Shown one piece after another: positions 6,885 through 14,784 of a stretch of 41,598 bases of DNA. Where the stretch lies: positions 1-41,598 of the forward strand of contig NZ_MULI01000065.1 in the NCBI RefSeq assembly GCF_002939385.1. The letters are read 5' to 3'. The notes below the pieces were generated by a model. That model was not told the origin of the DNA, did not search any database, and saw only the letters and a list, made by a program, of their open reading frames with translations. This stretch comes from Streptomyces sp. MH60 (GTDB taxonomy: Bacteria; Actinomycetota; Actinomycetes; Streptomycetales; Streptomycetaceae). Each line of letters begins with the position of its first letter. The first letter of the stretch is position 1. A program made the position numbers and the translations under genes.

Positions 6885-8289
6885 ACACCCCCGTGCGGTC
6901 GAGCCCGGCGAGCACCTCGCGTTCGCCGGGCGTCAGCGGCGGCCCGGTCAGCAGGGGGAGCGGCGGCCCGGTGAGGGCGGCCAGGACCGCCGCCGGGTGG
7001 AACATGCGGGTCGGCGGCGTGCGCATGCTGGTGACGTCCCAGATCGCGGAGGCCGCCGCGTAGCTGGAGGTCGCCGCCCTCGTCATGCGCCGCGTGTACG
7101 CCGTCACCGCCCGGTCCGCGATCCCCGGCCGCCCGCCGCCGCGCGTCCCCGGGTAGAGGACGTCCTGCCCGACGGCCATGGCCCAGGCCGCGTCCACCGT
7201 GCGCGCCGCGCCCCGCAGCACCCGCCGGGCCAGGCCGGGCGCGTCGAGCCCGGTGGCCCGGTCCAGTTCCCGGCCCAGGACGCGGGCGCCGAACGCGGCC
7301 ACCGACATGCCCTGCCCGTAGGCCGGGTTGAAGGTGCCGAGCGCGTCGCCGAGGACCACCAGGCCCTCCGGCCAGTGCGGCGCCTTGTCCAGGTAGTGCC
7401 GCACATTGCTGGTGGACCGGCTCAGGTGCACGTCGGTGAGCGGTTCGGCGCCGGAGATCAGCCGGCCGACGATCGGGTCCGGCAGGTCGAGCGTGTACCG
7501 CAGGAAACCCTCGGGATCGGCCGGCGGCTCACCGCCGCGCGTGCCGCCGCAGCTGACCAGCCAGCGGTCCCCCTCGACCGGCATGACCATGGCGCTCCGG
7601 CCCGGCCGGGACACATAGGGATCGGCCTGCACGATCGTCAGCGGGAACCGCTCCGCCCCGGCCGGTACCCGGTACACGCGCGAGGCGTTGACCAGCCCCG
7701 AGTCCACCGTCCGGGTCCGGACGCCGGACAGCCCGAGCCCTTCCAGCCAGGAGACGATCCGCGTGCCGCGTCCGCTCGCGTCGACCACCAGGTCGGCGGC
7801 CAGGTCCGTCTCCCCGTCGGGCCCCGAGACCCGCACGCCCCGCACCCGGCCCGCGGACCCGGTCAGCCCGACCGCGGCCGCCCGGCGCACCTCGACGCCC
7901 GTGTGTTCGAGCACCGCGGCCCGTACCGTCCAGTCCACCAGCGCCCGGGTGCAGGTGAGCATGACGGGCCCCTCGCGCCGCCACCGGCGCAGCCAGCCCT
8001 CGGAGGTGTGGGCCAGCATGCCCGAGCTGAGGGATATCTCGTGCGCGCCGGCCGCGAGCAGCCGTTTGCGCAGGCTGACGCCCGGCACGAGTTCCTCCAT
8101 CGCGGTCAGCCCACCGGGCATGAGCAGGTGCGCGTGCCGGCCCTGGGGCAGCCCGCGGCGCTGACGGGGACCGTCGGGCAGCTCGTCGCGGTCCAGCACG
8201 ACGACCTCCTCCACGCCCGCGTCGGCCAGTACGGCGGCGGCCAGCATCCCGGCCAGTCCGGCACCGACGACGACAGCTCTACGCGACAT
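6883..8289 (-). CDS. FAD-dependent monooxygenase/epoxidase-like protein
   Basis: A 468-residue flavoprotein of the group A monooxygenase fold. The dinucleotide-binding motif GAGLAG is at residues 9-14 with the acidic strand end VVVLDRDEL following. A conserved region LVVDASGRGTRIVSWLE lies near residue 170, and the second FAD motif VVLGDALGTFNPAYGQGMSVA near residue 315. The look resembles squalene-epoxidase-like enzymes of polyether pathways (MonCI/LasC type), but the substrate is unknown. The start is ATG at 8289 with GAGGAG 5 nt upstream, and it overlaps the preceding membrane protein gene by 11 bp. As last gene of the HExxH-MAB_1171c-MAB_1171c operon it probably oxidises a membrane-delivered or lipophilic substrate; this is inference. 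Confidence 0.85.
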   Translation of the reverse strand: MSRRAVVVGAGLAGMLAAAVLADAGVEEVVVLDRDELPDGPRQRRGLPQGRHAHLLMPGGLTAMEELVPGVSLRKRLLAAGAHEISLSSGMLAHTSEGWLRRWRREGPVMLTCTRALVDWTVRAAVLEHTGVEVRRAAAVGLTGSAGRVRGVRVSGPDGETDLAADLVVDASGRGTRIVSWLEGLGLSGVRTRTVDSGLVNASRVYRVPAGAERFPLTIVQADPYVSRPGRSAMVMPVEGDRWLVSCGGTRGGEPPADPEGFLRYTLDLPDPIVGRLISGAEPLTDVHLSRSTSNVRHYLDKAPHWPEGLVVLGDALGTFNPAYGQGMSVAAFGARVLGRELDRATGLDAPGLARRVLRGAARTVDAAWAMAVGQDVLYPGTRGGGRPGIADRAVTAYTRRMTRAATSSYAAASAIWDVTSMRTPPTRMFHPAAVLAALTGPPLPLLTGPPLTPGEREVLAGLDRTGV

Positions 8290-9493
8290 GGGGCTCCTCG
8301 GGTTCGGTCAGGGTTCCGGTCAGGGACGACGGGTGCGTGCCGCCGGGCGCGGTGGCCGGGCCGGGCGGGCGGTGGTGCAGAGCCTGGGACAGTTCCACCA
8401 GCCCGCTCGGGCCGGGCACCTCGGTGGCGTGCAGCCGGTAGGACCCGGTGGCGTCGGGCGGTTCCTCGTGGGCGGCGGCCCGGCGCGCCGCGTCGGCGAG
8501 CATCGCCGCCTCCGCCGCCAGCCGGGCCTCGTGGGGTGAGCGTCCCGCGCGCAGGGCGGCGTCCCGCGCCCGTTCACGGACCCGGTGGTCGAAGTACGGC
8601 GCCAGGGTGAGCAGGGCGTCGTGGATGGAGACCTCACGCCACTGGAGCCGGGCCCGGGGCAGCTGCCACCAGGCGGACGGCTGCCGGGGCGCCGTGGACA
8701 CCGACCTCACCAGCGACCACAGCGGACCCAGCCGCCGGTAGTCGTCCAGCCCCCGCCAGTGGGCGAGCACGGACGGCAGCAGCCTGGGCAGGGCGAAGCC
8801 CACCGAACACACCAGTGCCGCCAGCGACGCCATCGGCGGGGCCACCGTGGTGGACAGGAAGTCCAGGTCGTGACCCGTCCACCGCGCCGCCACGGCCGTG
8901 TACTTGGCGAACTGGAACCCCACCAGGTCCAGCAGCGCGCCCAGCAGGATGAGCCGCAGCCCGGCCCGCAGCAGACCGTCCACCTCGCGGCTCCACTTGA
9001 GGCAGACGGCGCACATCACCAGCATCGCCGCGCTGTGCCCGAGCAGGTACAGGAGGATCATCTCCCGCATGAACGGGGTGCCCGCGTAGTACGTGTCGAG
9101 GTCGGTCAGCCGCTCGGTGTCCGCGTCGGCGAGCAGGAACAGCACGACGATGGCGGCCACCAGCAGACCGTAGGCGGCCATGCTGCGGATCACCGCGCGC
9201 CGCACCACCGGCCGGGGGCCGCCCCGCCAGTTGATCAGCAGCACCAGCACCGCGCAGCTGTACGCGGAGAGCATGCCGTAGGTCAGCGGCGCCCCGAAGT
9301 TGGTGACGCGGGTGAGTTCGTTGACGGTGCGCAGGGTGGCCGGGGCGGCGCACACGAAGACCAGGGCACCGAGGACGATCGCCACGCAGGTGGACAGGGT
9401 CAGCGGATTGCTCATGGCGGTGCGCGGACGGCGGAACAGCAGGACGGAGGTCATGCCGAACACCAGGGCCGCCAGGTAGACGACGAGACTCAC
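8279..9493 (-). CDS. MAB_1171c-family (DUF6545) membrane protein, copy 2
   Basis: A 404-residue protein with seven N-terminal hydrophobic segments (to about residue 225) and a hydrophilic, helical cytoplasmic C-terminus of about 175 residues (LQWREVSIHDALLTLAPYFDHR). Signature stretches are INWRGGPRP, LTDLDTYYAGTPFMREM, LLYLLGHSA and AVAARWTGHDLDFLSTTVAPP. All are shared with the upstream paralogue at 9597, so the pair arose by tandem duplication. The family is annotated as a putative transporter, but no biochemical function is established that I know of. The start is GTG at 9493 with GAGAGGAG upstream. Its end overlaps the FAD monooxygenase by 11 bp, indicating translational coupling. Confidence 0.85.
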   Translation of the reverse strand: MSLVVYLAALVFGMTSVLLFRRPRTAMSNPLTLSTCVAIVLGALVFVCAAPATLRTVNELTRVTNFGAPLTYGMLSAYSCAVLVLLINWRGGPRPVVRRAVIRSMAAYGLLVAAIVVLFLLADADTERLTDLDTYYAGTPFMREMILLYLLGHSAAMLVMCAVCLKWSREVDGLLRAGLRLILLGALLDLVGFQFAKYTAVAARWTGHDLDFLSTTVAPPMASLAALVCSVGFALPRLLPSVLAHWRGLDDYRRLGPLWSLVRSVSTAPRQPSAWWQLPRARLQWREVSIHDALLTLAPYFDHRVRERARDAALRAGRSPHEARLAAEAAMLADAARRAAAHEEPPDATGSYRLHATEVPGPSGLVELSQALHHRPPGPATAPGGTHPSSLTGTLTEPEEPHVA

Positions 9494-9596
9494 GTCCGAT
9501 CACTCCTCTCGTGCGGGACCCGTGCGTCCCGGCCGTGCCGGGCGCCCGCGCGGCCGGCCGTGTCCCCGTCGTGCCCGTCGCCGCACCCGCCGGCCG

Positions 9597-10781
9597 TCAC
9601 GCGGTGCCCGCCGTGGTCCTGCCGCTCGGCACGGCGGACGCGGCCGGTACCCGTACGGCGCCGGCGAGCACGTCGGCGATCCTCGCCAGGGCCGCCGGGT
9701 CCGGTGACGGGGCCAGGGCGCGACCGGTGCCGACGCCGGGCGGCGACACCGTCCCGGGCTCGGCCTCGTGCCGCAGCGCGTCGACGATCACGGCGGCCCA
9801 GGCCCTCGCCCCGGCCAGCTCGGGATCGCCCGTGGCCGCCAGCGTGTCGGCGCGGGTCCGGTCGTACAGGTCCCGGTCGCAGTACGCGTCCAGGTGGCCG
9901 AGTGCGTTGTGGATGCTGGTCCGGCGCCACATCAGGCGGGTGGCGGGCGAGGCGAACCGCGGGCGCGGCAGCCGCAGCGACCGGCGGACCAGCAGATCGT
10001 CCAGGGCCCGTTCCAACGGCCCGAGCCGGGCGTACGCGCGCCCCGCCCGCCGCCACTCGGCCACCCGCGGCGTCACCAGCGGCACCAGCACCCCGACGAC
10101 CACCAGCAGGGCGCCGAGGCCGGCGGCGGCCGGGGAGACCGTGGTGCCGAGCGCCGGCCAGTCGTGCCCGGACCAGCGGGCGCTCACCGCGACCAGCTTG
10201 GCGACGCTGTAACCGGCGCCGCACAGCGAACCGGCCCCGATCAGCGTCAGACCGGCCCGCAGTCCGCCGCGCACCTGCCGGGCCCAGCGCAGTGCGGACA
10301 CGGTCGTGACGGTCACCGCGGTCAGGTGCGCGACCAGGTACAGCACGATCATCTGGGCGAGGAACGGGGTCGTCGCGTAGTAGGTGTCCAGATCGGTGCG
10401 GCGCTCCACGGGCGCGTCGCCGAGAGCGAAGGTCACCGCGATGCCGAGGACCACGGCGGCGTAGGCGAGCGTCCACCGGCGCGCGGTGCGGCGCACCCGG
10501 GGACCGCCGCGCCAGTGGACGACGAGGACCTGGGAGGCGGCGCAGTACCCGGTGATCGCCGCATAGGTGACCGGCGCCGCGAGGTTGGGCACGCCGCTCA
10601 GCCGGTTGACGGCTCCCACCGTCGGCGGCGCCCCGAGCAGGAAGCAGAGCCCCGCCAGTCCCAGTACCGCGCAGATGGCCCGCAGATACGGATCGTGCCG
10701 GTGCCGCAGCAGGTCGGGGGCCCGCACCGCGAGGCCGAGCCACAGCGCACCGCAACTCAGGTAGTTGATCAGGCTGTTCAT
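9597..10781 (-). CDS. MAB_1171c-family (DUF6545) membrane protein, copy 1
   Basis: A 394-residue paralogue of the downstream membrane protein with the same plan: seven hydrophobic segments followed by a cytoplasmic helical tail (LMWRRTSIHNALGHLDAYCDRDLYDRTR). Shared motifs are APVTY, VVHWRGGPRVRR, RTDLDTYYATTPFLAQM, LYLVAHLT, LRAGL, AVSARWSGHDWPALGTTV and YARLGPLE. The start is ATG at 10781, overlapping the stop of the HExxH gene by 4 nt (ATGA); a much longer upstream frame was rejected because it reads antisense-like through that gene. A gap of 103 bp with no recognisable element (9494-9596) separates it from copy 2. Retention of two diverged copies suggests a heteromeric membrane complex. 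Confidence 0.85.
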   Translation of the reverse strand: MNSLINYLSCGALWLGLAVRAPDLLRHRHDPYLRAICAVLGLAGLCFLLGAPPTVGAVNRLSGVPNLAAPVTYAAITGYCAASQVLVVHWRGGPRVRRTARRWTLAYAAVVLGIAVTFALGDAPVERRTDLDTYYATTPFLAQMIVLYLVAHLTAVTVTTVSALRWARQVRGGLRAGLTLIGAGSLCGAGYSVAKLVAVSARWSGHDWPALGTTVSPAAAGLGALLVVVGVLVPLVTPRVAEWRRAGRAYARLGPLERALDDLLVRRSLRLPRPRFASPATRLMWRRTSIHNALGHLDAYCDRDLYDRTRADTLAATGDPELAGARAWAAVIVDALRHEAEPGTVSPPGVGTGRALAPSPDPAALARIADVLAGAVRVPAASAVPSGRTTAGTA

Positions 10782-11305
10782 CTGGTCGTCCCGCGGTAGT
10801 TGAGCGCGGCCCCGATACGGCCGGCCAGGCTCTGCGGGCTGGCCGGACCGCCGCCCTCCGCGGCGAACACCGAGTCGGTGGAGGCGTCCAGCCAGGTGCG
10901 CAGCCGGCTGCCCATCAGCATGCCGAAGCGGTCCGCCTCCTGTTCCTCGGCCAGGGAGAAGTCGGTGCGCGCGGCCACCGGCCGGGGCCGGTCGCCCGCC
11001 CGGTCGTCCGCCTCCGCCCGACGGCGGCTCATGTGCCACACCTCGTGGCAGAGGATCACGATCTGGTGCCAGACGGCCGCGCGTTCGTCCACCACCACGT
11101 CGTCGTGGCTCTCGCGCTCCAGCCACAGTCCACTCGCGGTGTGCGGCGGGAACGCCGCCCGGTGCACGACCACCTCCCGTCCCCGCCACGCGCTGACGGA
11201 GGCGACGAGTGCCTCGAACAGCACCTCGGGGTCCGCCGGCACGGCCACCTGGATGGGGTCGATGAGGGCGTCAGCGAGACGACGCATCTCCTTCCTGGTA
11301 CGCAC
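10778..11305 (-). CDS. ImmA/IrrE-like HExxH metallopeptidase-type protein
   Basis: A 175-residue soluble protein with a zinc-peptidase motif H87-E-V-W-H91 (VILCHEVWHMSRRR) and a downstream acidic motif AEEQEADRFGMLM (around residues 119-131) that can supply the third metal ligand. This is the ImmA/IrrE arrangement, often labelled 'toxin component' in Streptomyces. ImmA-type proteases cleave or control helix-turn-helix repressors. The usual partner regulator is not encoded in the window. The start is GTG at 11305, with GAGGAG 6 nt upstream; an internal ATG at 11287 has its Shine-Dalgarno too close. It is first in a four-gene operon leading into the two MAB_1171c proteins and the FAD monooxygenase. 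A role in sensing or controlling that membrane system is inferred. Confidence 0.75.
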   Translation of the reverse strand: MRTRKEMRRLADALIDPIQVAVPADPEVLFEALVASVSAWRGREVVVHRAAFPPHTASGLWLERESHDDVVVDERAAVWHQIVILCHEVWHMSRRRAEADDRAGDRPRPVAARTDFSLAEEQEADRFGMLMGSRLRTWLDASTDSVFAAEGGGPASPQSLAGRIGAALNYRGTTR

Positions 11306-11471
11306 CGCTGTCTCCTCGTCCCCCCGGCCGTCCGTCGGTCACCCCTGCAATATGCCAAGACGCGTGGCCTCCGGGCCAGTTCCGGGGACCCGCCGGTCGC
11401 CGAGTGGCCGGGACGTTTCCCCGCCACGTCCCCCGCACCCTGTGAAGTCCGGCCCGATCCTGTCCGAACCA

Positions 11472-11538
11472 TTGACGCGCAAGCGCTTCCCACCTACGTT
11501 CCCGTTCGAAGTTACGAGCAGTATTCGAAATACCGAAC
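11472..11538 (+). promoter_or_regulatory. Promoter and paired IclR-type operator of the arabinoside ABC operon
   Basis: A consensus-like promoter: TTGACG (11472-11477), 17 bp, TACGTT (11495-11500). Site A, GTTCGAAGTTACGAG (11504-11518), starts after 3 bp, and site B, TTCGAAATACCGAAC (11524-11538), exactly 20 bp after the start of A. The geometry is identical to that upstream of the GH43 gene, including the flanking CCTACGTTCCCGT. The operators cover the expected transcription start, so repression is likely. Confidence 0.8.
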
Positions 11539-11572
11539 GACAATGTCCGAATGACGACAGATGGGGCAGGGC

Positions 11573-12931
11573 ATGGGACGACCTGGCCTGAATCGCAGGC
11601 ACTTTCTGGCCGCGGCCGGCGGTCTGACGGTCGCGGGCAGCTTCGGCTTCGCGGCCCTCGGCACCGGCGCCGACGCGCTCGCCTCCGGCGCGGACACCCG
11701 GGTCCGCTACTGGAACCTCTTCAGCGGCGGCGACGGCTACAACATGATCGCGATGCTGGACTCCTTCCGTAAGGACAACCCCGGCATCGACGTGAAGGAC
11801 TCCACCCTCCAGTGGGGCAGCCCCTTCTACACCAAGCTCGCCATGGCCGCCGCCGGCAACCGCGCGCCCGACCTCGGTGTCATGCACCTCGGCCGCGTCA
11901 CCGGGTTCTCGCCCGGCCGCCTCCTCGACCCCTGGGACCCCGCACTGCTCGCCAAGTACGGGGTGCGCGAGGAGGACTTCAACCCCGAGCTGTGGAAGCG
12001 CGCCGTCATCGACGGCAAGCTCTACGCGCTGCCGCTCGACATCCACGTCCAGCTCTGCTTCTACCGCAAGGACGTGCTGAAGAAGGCGGGCCTGCTCGGC
12101 GAGGACGGCCGGATGGTGCCCGTCACCTCCACCGACGAGTGGTTCGACGTGCTCAAGGAGGCCAGGAAGGCCACCGCGAAGGGGTTGCAGACCATCGGGC
12201 TGTGGCACAACGACCAGAACTTCCAGTGGTGGTTCTTCGTCGCCTTCTACACCCAGCTCGGCGGCACCTGGTTCAACGACGCCAAGACCGAGGTCACCTT
12301 CGACACCGACAAGGCCGCCCAGGTCCTGGAGTTCCTGCGCAAGCACGTCGCCGACGGCTACGCCAACCCCGCCTTCGGCGGCAACGCGGGCGCCGAACAG
12401 TTCGTCAACGGCTCCCCGTTCGCCTGGGAGGGCAACTGGTCCGTGCCGGTCTTCGACACCGCGAAGCTCGACTACGGCGCCACCCCGCTGCCGCCCGTCT
12501 TCGGCAAGCGGGCCACCCACGCCGAGTCCCACTCCTTCGTCCTGCCGCACCAGGCCGGCCGCGGCGGCGCCACCAACGAGGGCGCGCACCGGCTCGCCGC
12601 CTACGTCGTCAAACACGCCCGGCAGTGGGCGGCCGGCGGGCACATCCCCGCCTACACGCCGACCCTGTCCACGGCCGCGTACAAGAAGCTCCAGCCGCAG
12701 AACGAGTACGTCTCGGCCATGGACCACCAGGCCACCGAGCCCAAGGTGTGGTTCGCCGGGTCCACCGGCATCCTCGCCCAGCGGGTCGGCCCGATCGTCG
12801 TCTCCTCGACGACGGGCTCGGCGGGGCCCGAGTCCGCCGCCCGCCGGATGAAGGGCACGCTCACCGAACTGCTCGCCATGAAGAACCCCATGGACGGCCG
12901 CACCGCCGCACAGGGAGGCAGCGCCGCATGA
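11573..12931 (+). CDS. ABC transporter sugar-binding protein, Tat-exported (arabino-oligosaccharides)
   Basis: A 452-residue family 1 extracellular solute-binding protein. The N-terminus has a twin-arginine signal (NRRHFLAAAGGL, then a hydrophobic stretch to about residue 38). No lipobox cysteine is present, unlike most Gram-positive binding proteins, so membrane attachment is unclear. The mature part shows the family pattern RVRYWNLFSGGDGYNMIAML, FRKDNPGIDVK, APDLGVMHLGR, and an aromatic-rich ligand region (NFQWWFFVAFYTQLGGTWF). The start is ATG at 11573 with GGGGCAGGG upstream; the ATG at 11561 lacks a ribosome binding site. It is coupled to the first permease (ATGA). Substrate is inferred from the GH51 gene in the same operon and from the operator shared with the arabinanase gene. 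Confidence 0.88.
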   Translation: MGRPGLNRRHFLAAAGGLTVAGSFGFAALGTGADALASGADTRVRYWNLFSGGDGYNMIAMLDSFRKDNPGIDVKDSTLQWGSPFYTKLAMAAAGNRAPDLGVMHLGRVTGFSPGRLLDPWDPALLAKYGVREEDFNPELWKRAVIDGKLYALPLDIHVQLCFYRKDVLKKAGLLGEDGRMVPVTSTDEWFDVLKEARKATAKGLQTIGLWHNDQNFQWWFFVAFYTQLGGTWFNDAKTEVTFDTDKAAQVLEFLRKHVADGYANPAFGGNAGAEQFVNGSPFAWEGNWSVPVFDTAKLDYGATPLPPVFGKRATHAESHSFVLPHQAGRGGATNEGAHRLAAYVVKHARQWAAGGHIPAYTPTLSTAAYKKLQPQNEYVSAMDHQATEPKVWFAGSTGILAQRVGPIVVSSTTGSAGPESAARRMKGTLTELLAMKNPMDGRTAAQGGSAA

Positions 12932-13869
12932 CCGCCACCAGCGCCGAAACGATCATCCGCCCGGCGCGTGCGAAGACCGCCGCCGACAGCGCCGGTGTCC
13001 GCCGCGGGCAGGGCTTCCAGCACGGCGGCTGGTTCGTCGCCCCGTTCCTCGCGCTCTTCGCGCTCTTCGTGATCTGGCCGCTGCTGCGCGGCCTCTACCT
13101 CAGCTTCACCGACGCCAACATCTCCGGCGACAGCGCGAGCTTCATCGGCCTCGACAACTACCGCGAGGCCCTGAAGGACCCGCTGATGTGGGACGCGCTC
13201 GGCCACAGCGCGTACTTCACGCTGCTCGTGGTGCCCTGCATCACCGTCCTCGCCTTCCTCCTCGCGATGCTGGCCCACCACATCGAGCGCGGCAAGTGGC
13301 TGTGGCGGCTCTGCTTCTTCCTGCCGTTCCTGCTGCCGTCCACCGTCGCCGGCAACCTGTGGCAGTGGCTGTTCAACCCCGGCACCGGCATGGTCAACCA
13401 CGTCTTCGGCCTCGACACGCCCTGGCTGACCGACAAGTCGTACGCCATGCTCGCGGTCGTCATCACCACCCTGTGGTGGACCGTCGGCTTCAGCTTCCTG
13501 CTCTACCTCGCCGCGCTCCAGGGCATCCCCGCCCACCTCTACGAGGCCGCCAAGCTGGACGGCGCGAACGCCTGGCACCGCATGGTCCACATCACCCTGC
13601 CGATGCTGCGCAACATCACCGGCCTCGTCCTCGCCCTGCAGATCCTCGCCTCCCTCCAGGTCTTCGACCAGGCCGTCGTGATGCAGGACTTCGGCCCCGG
13701 CCCGGAGGACTCGACCCGCACCTTCGTGCAGTACACGCTCGAACAGGGCTTCACCAGCTACCGCGTGGGCTACGCCTCCGCGATCTCCATCATCTTCTTC
13801 GTGCTCATCGCGGCCGTCGCCCTCGCCCGGATGTGGCTGCTGCGCAACCGTGAGGAGGGCGGCCGATGA
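12928..13869 (+). CDS. ABC transporter permease 1 (MalF/AraP/UgpA type)
   Basis: A 313-residue inner-membrane permease with six hydrophobic segments (first at about residues 33-53, WFVAPFLALFALFVIWPLL). The cytoplasmic EAA loop that docks on the ATPase is EAAKLDGANAWHRMVHITLP, around residues 206-225. It is coupled by 4-nt overlaps to the binding protein upstream and to permease 2 downstream, so the three form one transport operon. No ATP-binding subunit is encoded here. In Streptomyces the shared ATPase MsiK energises several sugar transporters of this class and is the probable partner. Confidence 0.92.
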   Translation: MTATSAETIIRPARAKTAADSAGVRRGQGFQHGGWFVAPFLALFALFVIWPLLRGLYLSFTDANISGDSASFIGLDNYREALKDPLMWDALGHSAYFTLLVVPCITVLAFLLAMLAHHIERGKWLWRLCFFLPFLLPSTVAGNLWQWLFNPGTGMVNHVFGLDTPWLTDKSYAMLAVVITTLWWTVGFSFLLYLAALQGIPAHLYEAAKLDGANAWHRMVHITLPMLRNITGLVLALQILASLQVFDQAVVMQDFGPGPEDSTRTFVQYTLEQGFTSYRVGYASAISIIFFVLIAAVALARMWLLRNREEGGR

Positions 13870-14735
13870 CCACCGCCACGGCGCAGACGACCCGGAGCAC
13901 CAGGCCGCGCAGGGCCTGGACGCCCGCCCAGATCGTGCTCACCCTGCTCGGCACCGCCGTCGCCGCGGTGTTCCTCGCCCCGCTCGCCTGGGCCCTGTTC
14001 ACCTCGCTCAAGTCGGAGACCGAGGCGGTCGAGGTGCCCACGCACTGGCTGCCCGAGGACTGGACCGGCCAGGCATGGAAGGCCCTCTTCGAGACCGGCA
14101 ACATCACCAACTGGTTCGTCAACTCGCTGGTCGTGTCGGTGTGCGTGACGGCGATCGTGCTGCTGGTCGCCGCGCTCGCCGGATACGGCTTCGCGCGCAC
14201 CGAGTTCCGGGGCAAGGGCGTCCTGATGGGCGTGGTGATGACGGGCCTCATGGTCTCCCCGGCCGTGCTCGGCGTCCCGCTGTTCACCAGCGTCCAGCAG
14301 ATGGGGATGGTCGACACCTACTGGGGCATGATCCTGCCGCAGTGCGCGCCCGCCGCGATGGTCTACATCCTCTACAAGTTCTTCCAGGGGATCCCGCGCG
14401 AGCTGGAGGAGGCCGCCTTCATCGACGGCGCGGGCCGCTGGCGCGTCTTCTTCACGATCATCGTGCCGCTCTCCCGCCCCTCGCTCGCGGCGGTCGGCAT
14501 CTTCACCTTCATCAGCTCCTGGAACAACTTCCTGTGGCCCTACATGGTCACCAACAACCCCGACCTGATGACCATGCCGAACGGCATCGCGACCGTCATG
14601 AACTCCTACGGCATCCAGTGGGCCCAGCTCATGGCCGGCGGCCTGATGGCCGGCCTGCCGCTGATCATCGTCTTCGTCTTCTTCCAGCGCCAGATCGTGG
14701 CGGGCGTGGCCCATACGGGTCTCGCCGGCCAGTAG
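13866..14735 (+). CDS. ABC transporter permease 2 (MalG/AraQ type)
   Basis: A 289-residue permease with six membrane segments, starting with IVLTLLGTAVAAVFLAPLAWALF. Typical features are the periplasmic-type segment FTSLKSETEAVEVPTHWLP, the AGYGFARTEFRGKG turn and the EAA loop EAAFIDGAGRWRVFFTIIVP around residues 184-203, followed by SSWNNFLWPYMV. It overlaps permease 1 by ATGA. It forms the heterodimeric channel with the preceding gene for import of arabino-oligosaccharides; substrate is inferred from context. The next gene (GH51) follows after 49 bp without a terminator. Confidence 0.92.
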   Translation: MTTATAQTTRSTRPRRAWTPAQIVLTLLGTAVAAVFLAPLAWALFTSLKSETEAVEVPTHWLPEDWTGQAWKALFETGNITNWFVNSLVVSVCVTAIVLLVAALAGYGFARTEFRGKGVLMGVVMTGLMVSPAVLGVPLFTSVQQMGMVDTYWGMILPQCAPAAMVYILYKFFQGIPRELEEAAFIDGAGRWRVFFTIIVPLSRPSLAAVGIFTFISSWNNFLWPYMVTNNPDLMTMPNGIATVMNSYGIQWAQLMAGGLMAGLPLIIVFVFFQRQIVAGVAHTGLAGQ

Positions 14736-14784
14736 CGCCCCGTAGCCCCGTACGAGGACACGTCACCCCCCCCGAAAGGAAAAG

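Noticed and set aside
10778..11305. Complete toxin-antitoxin pair including the HExxH protein
   Set aside because: No helix-turn-helix partner is encoded next to it; the neighbours are membrane proteins and a divergent sugar-transport operon. The 'toxin component' label is an annotation habit.
11573..14735. An ATP-binding subunit for the sugar transporter
   Set aside because: No ABC ATPase other than Mkl is encoded in the window, and Mkl belongs to the Mce family. MsiK encoded elsewhere is the likely partner.
14736..14784. A separate promoter or operator before the GH51 gene
   Set aside because: The 49-bp gap holds no copy of the paired operator and no clear promoter. Co-transcription with the transporter is simpler.
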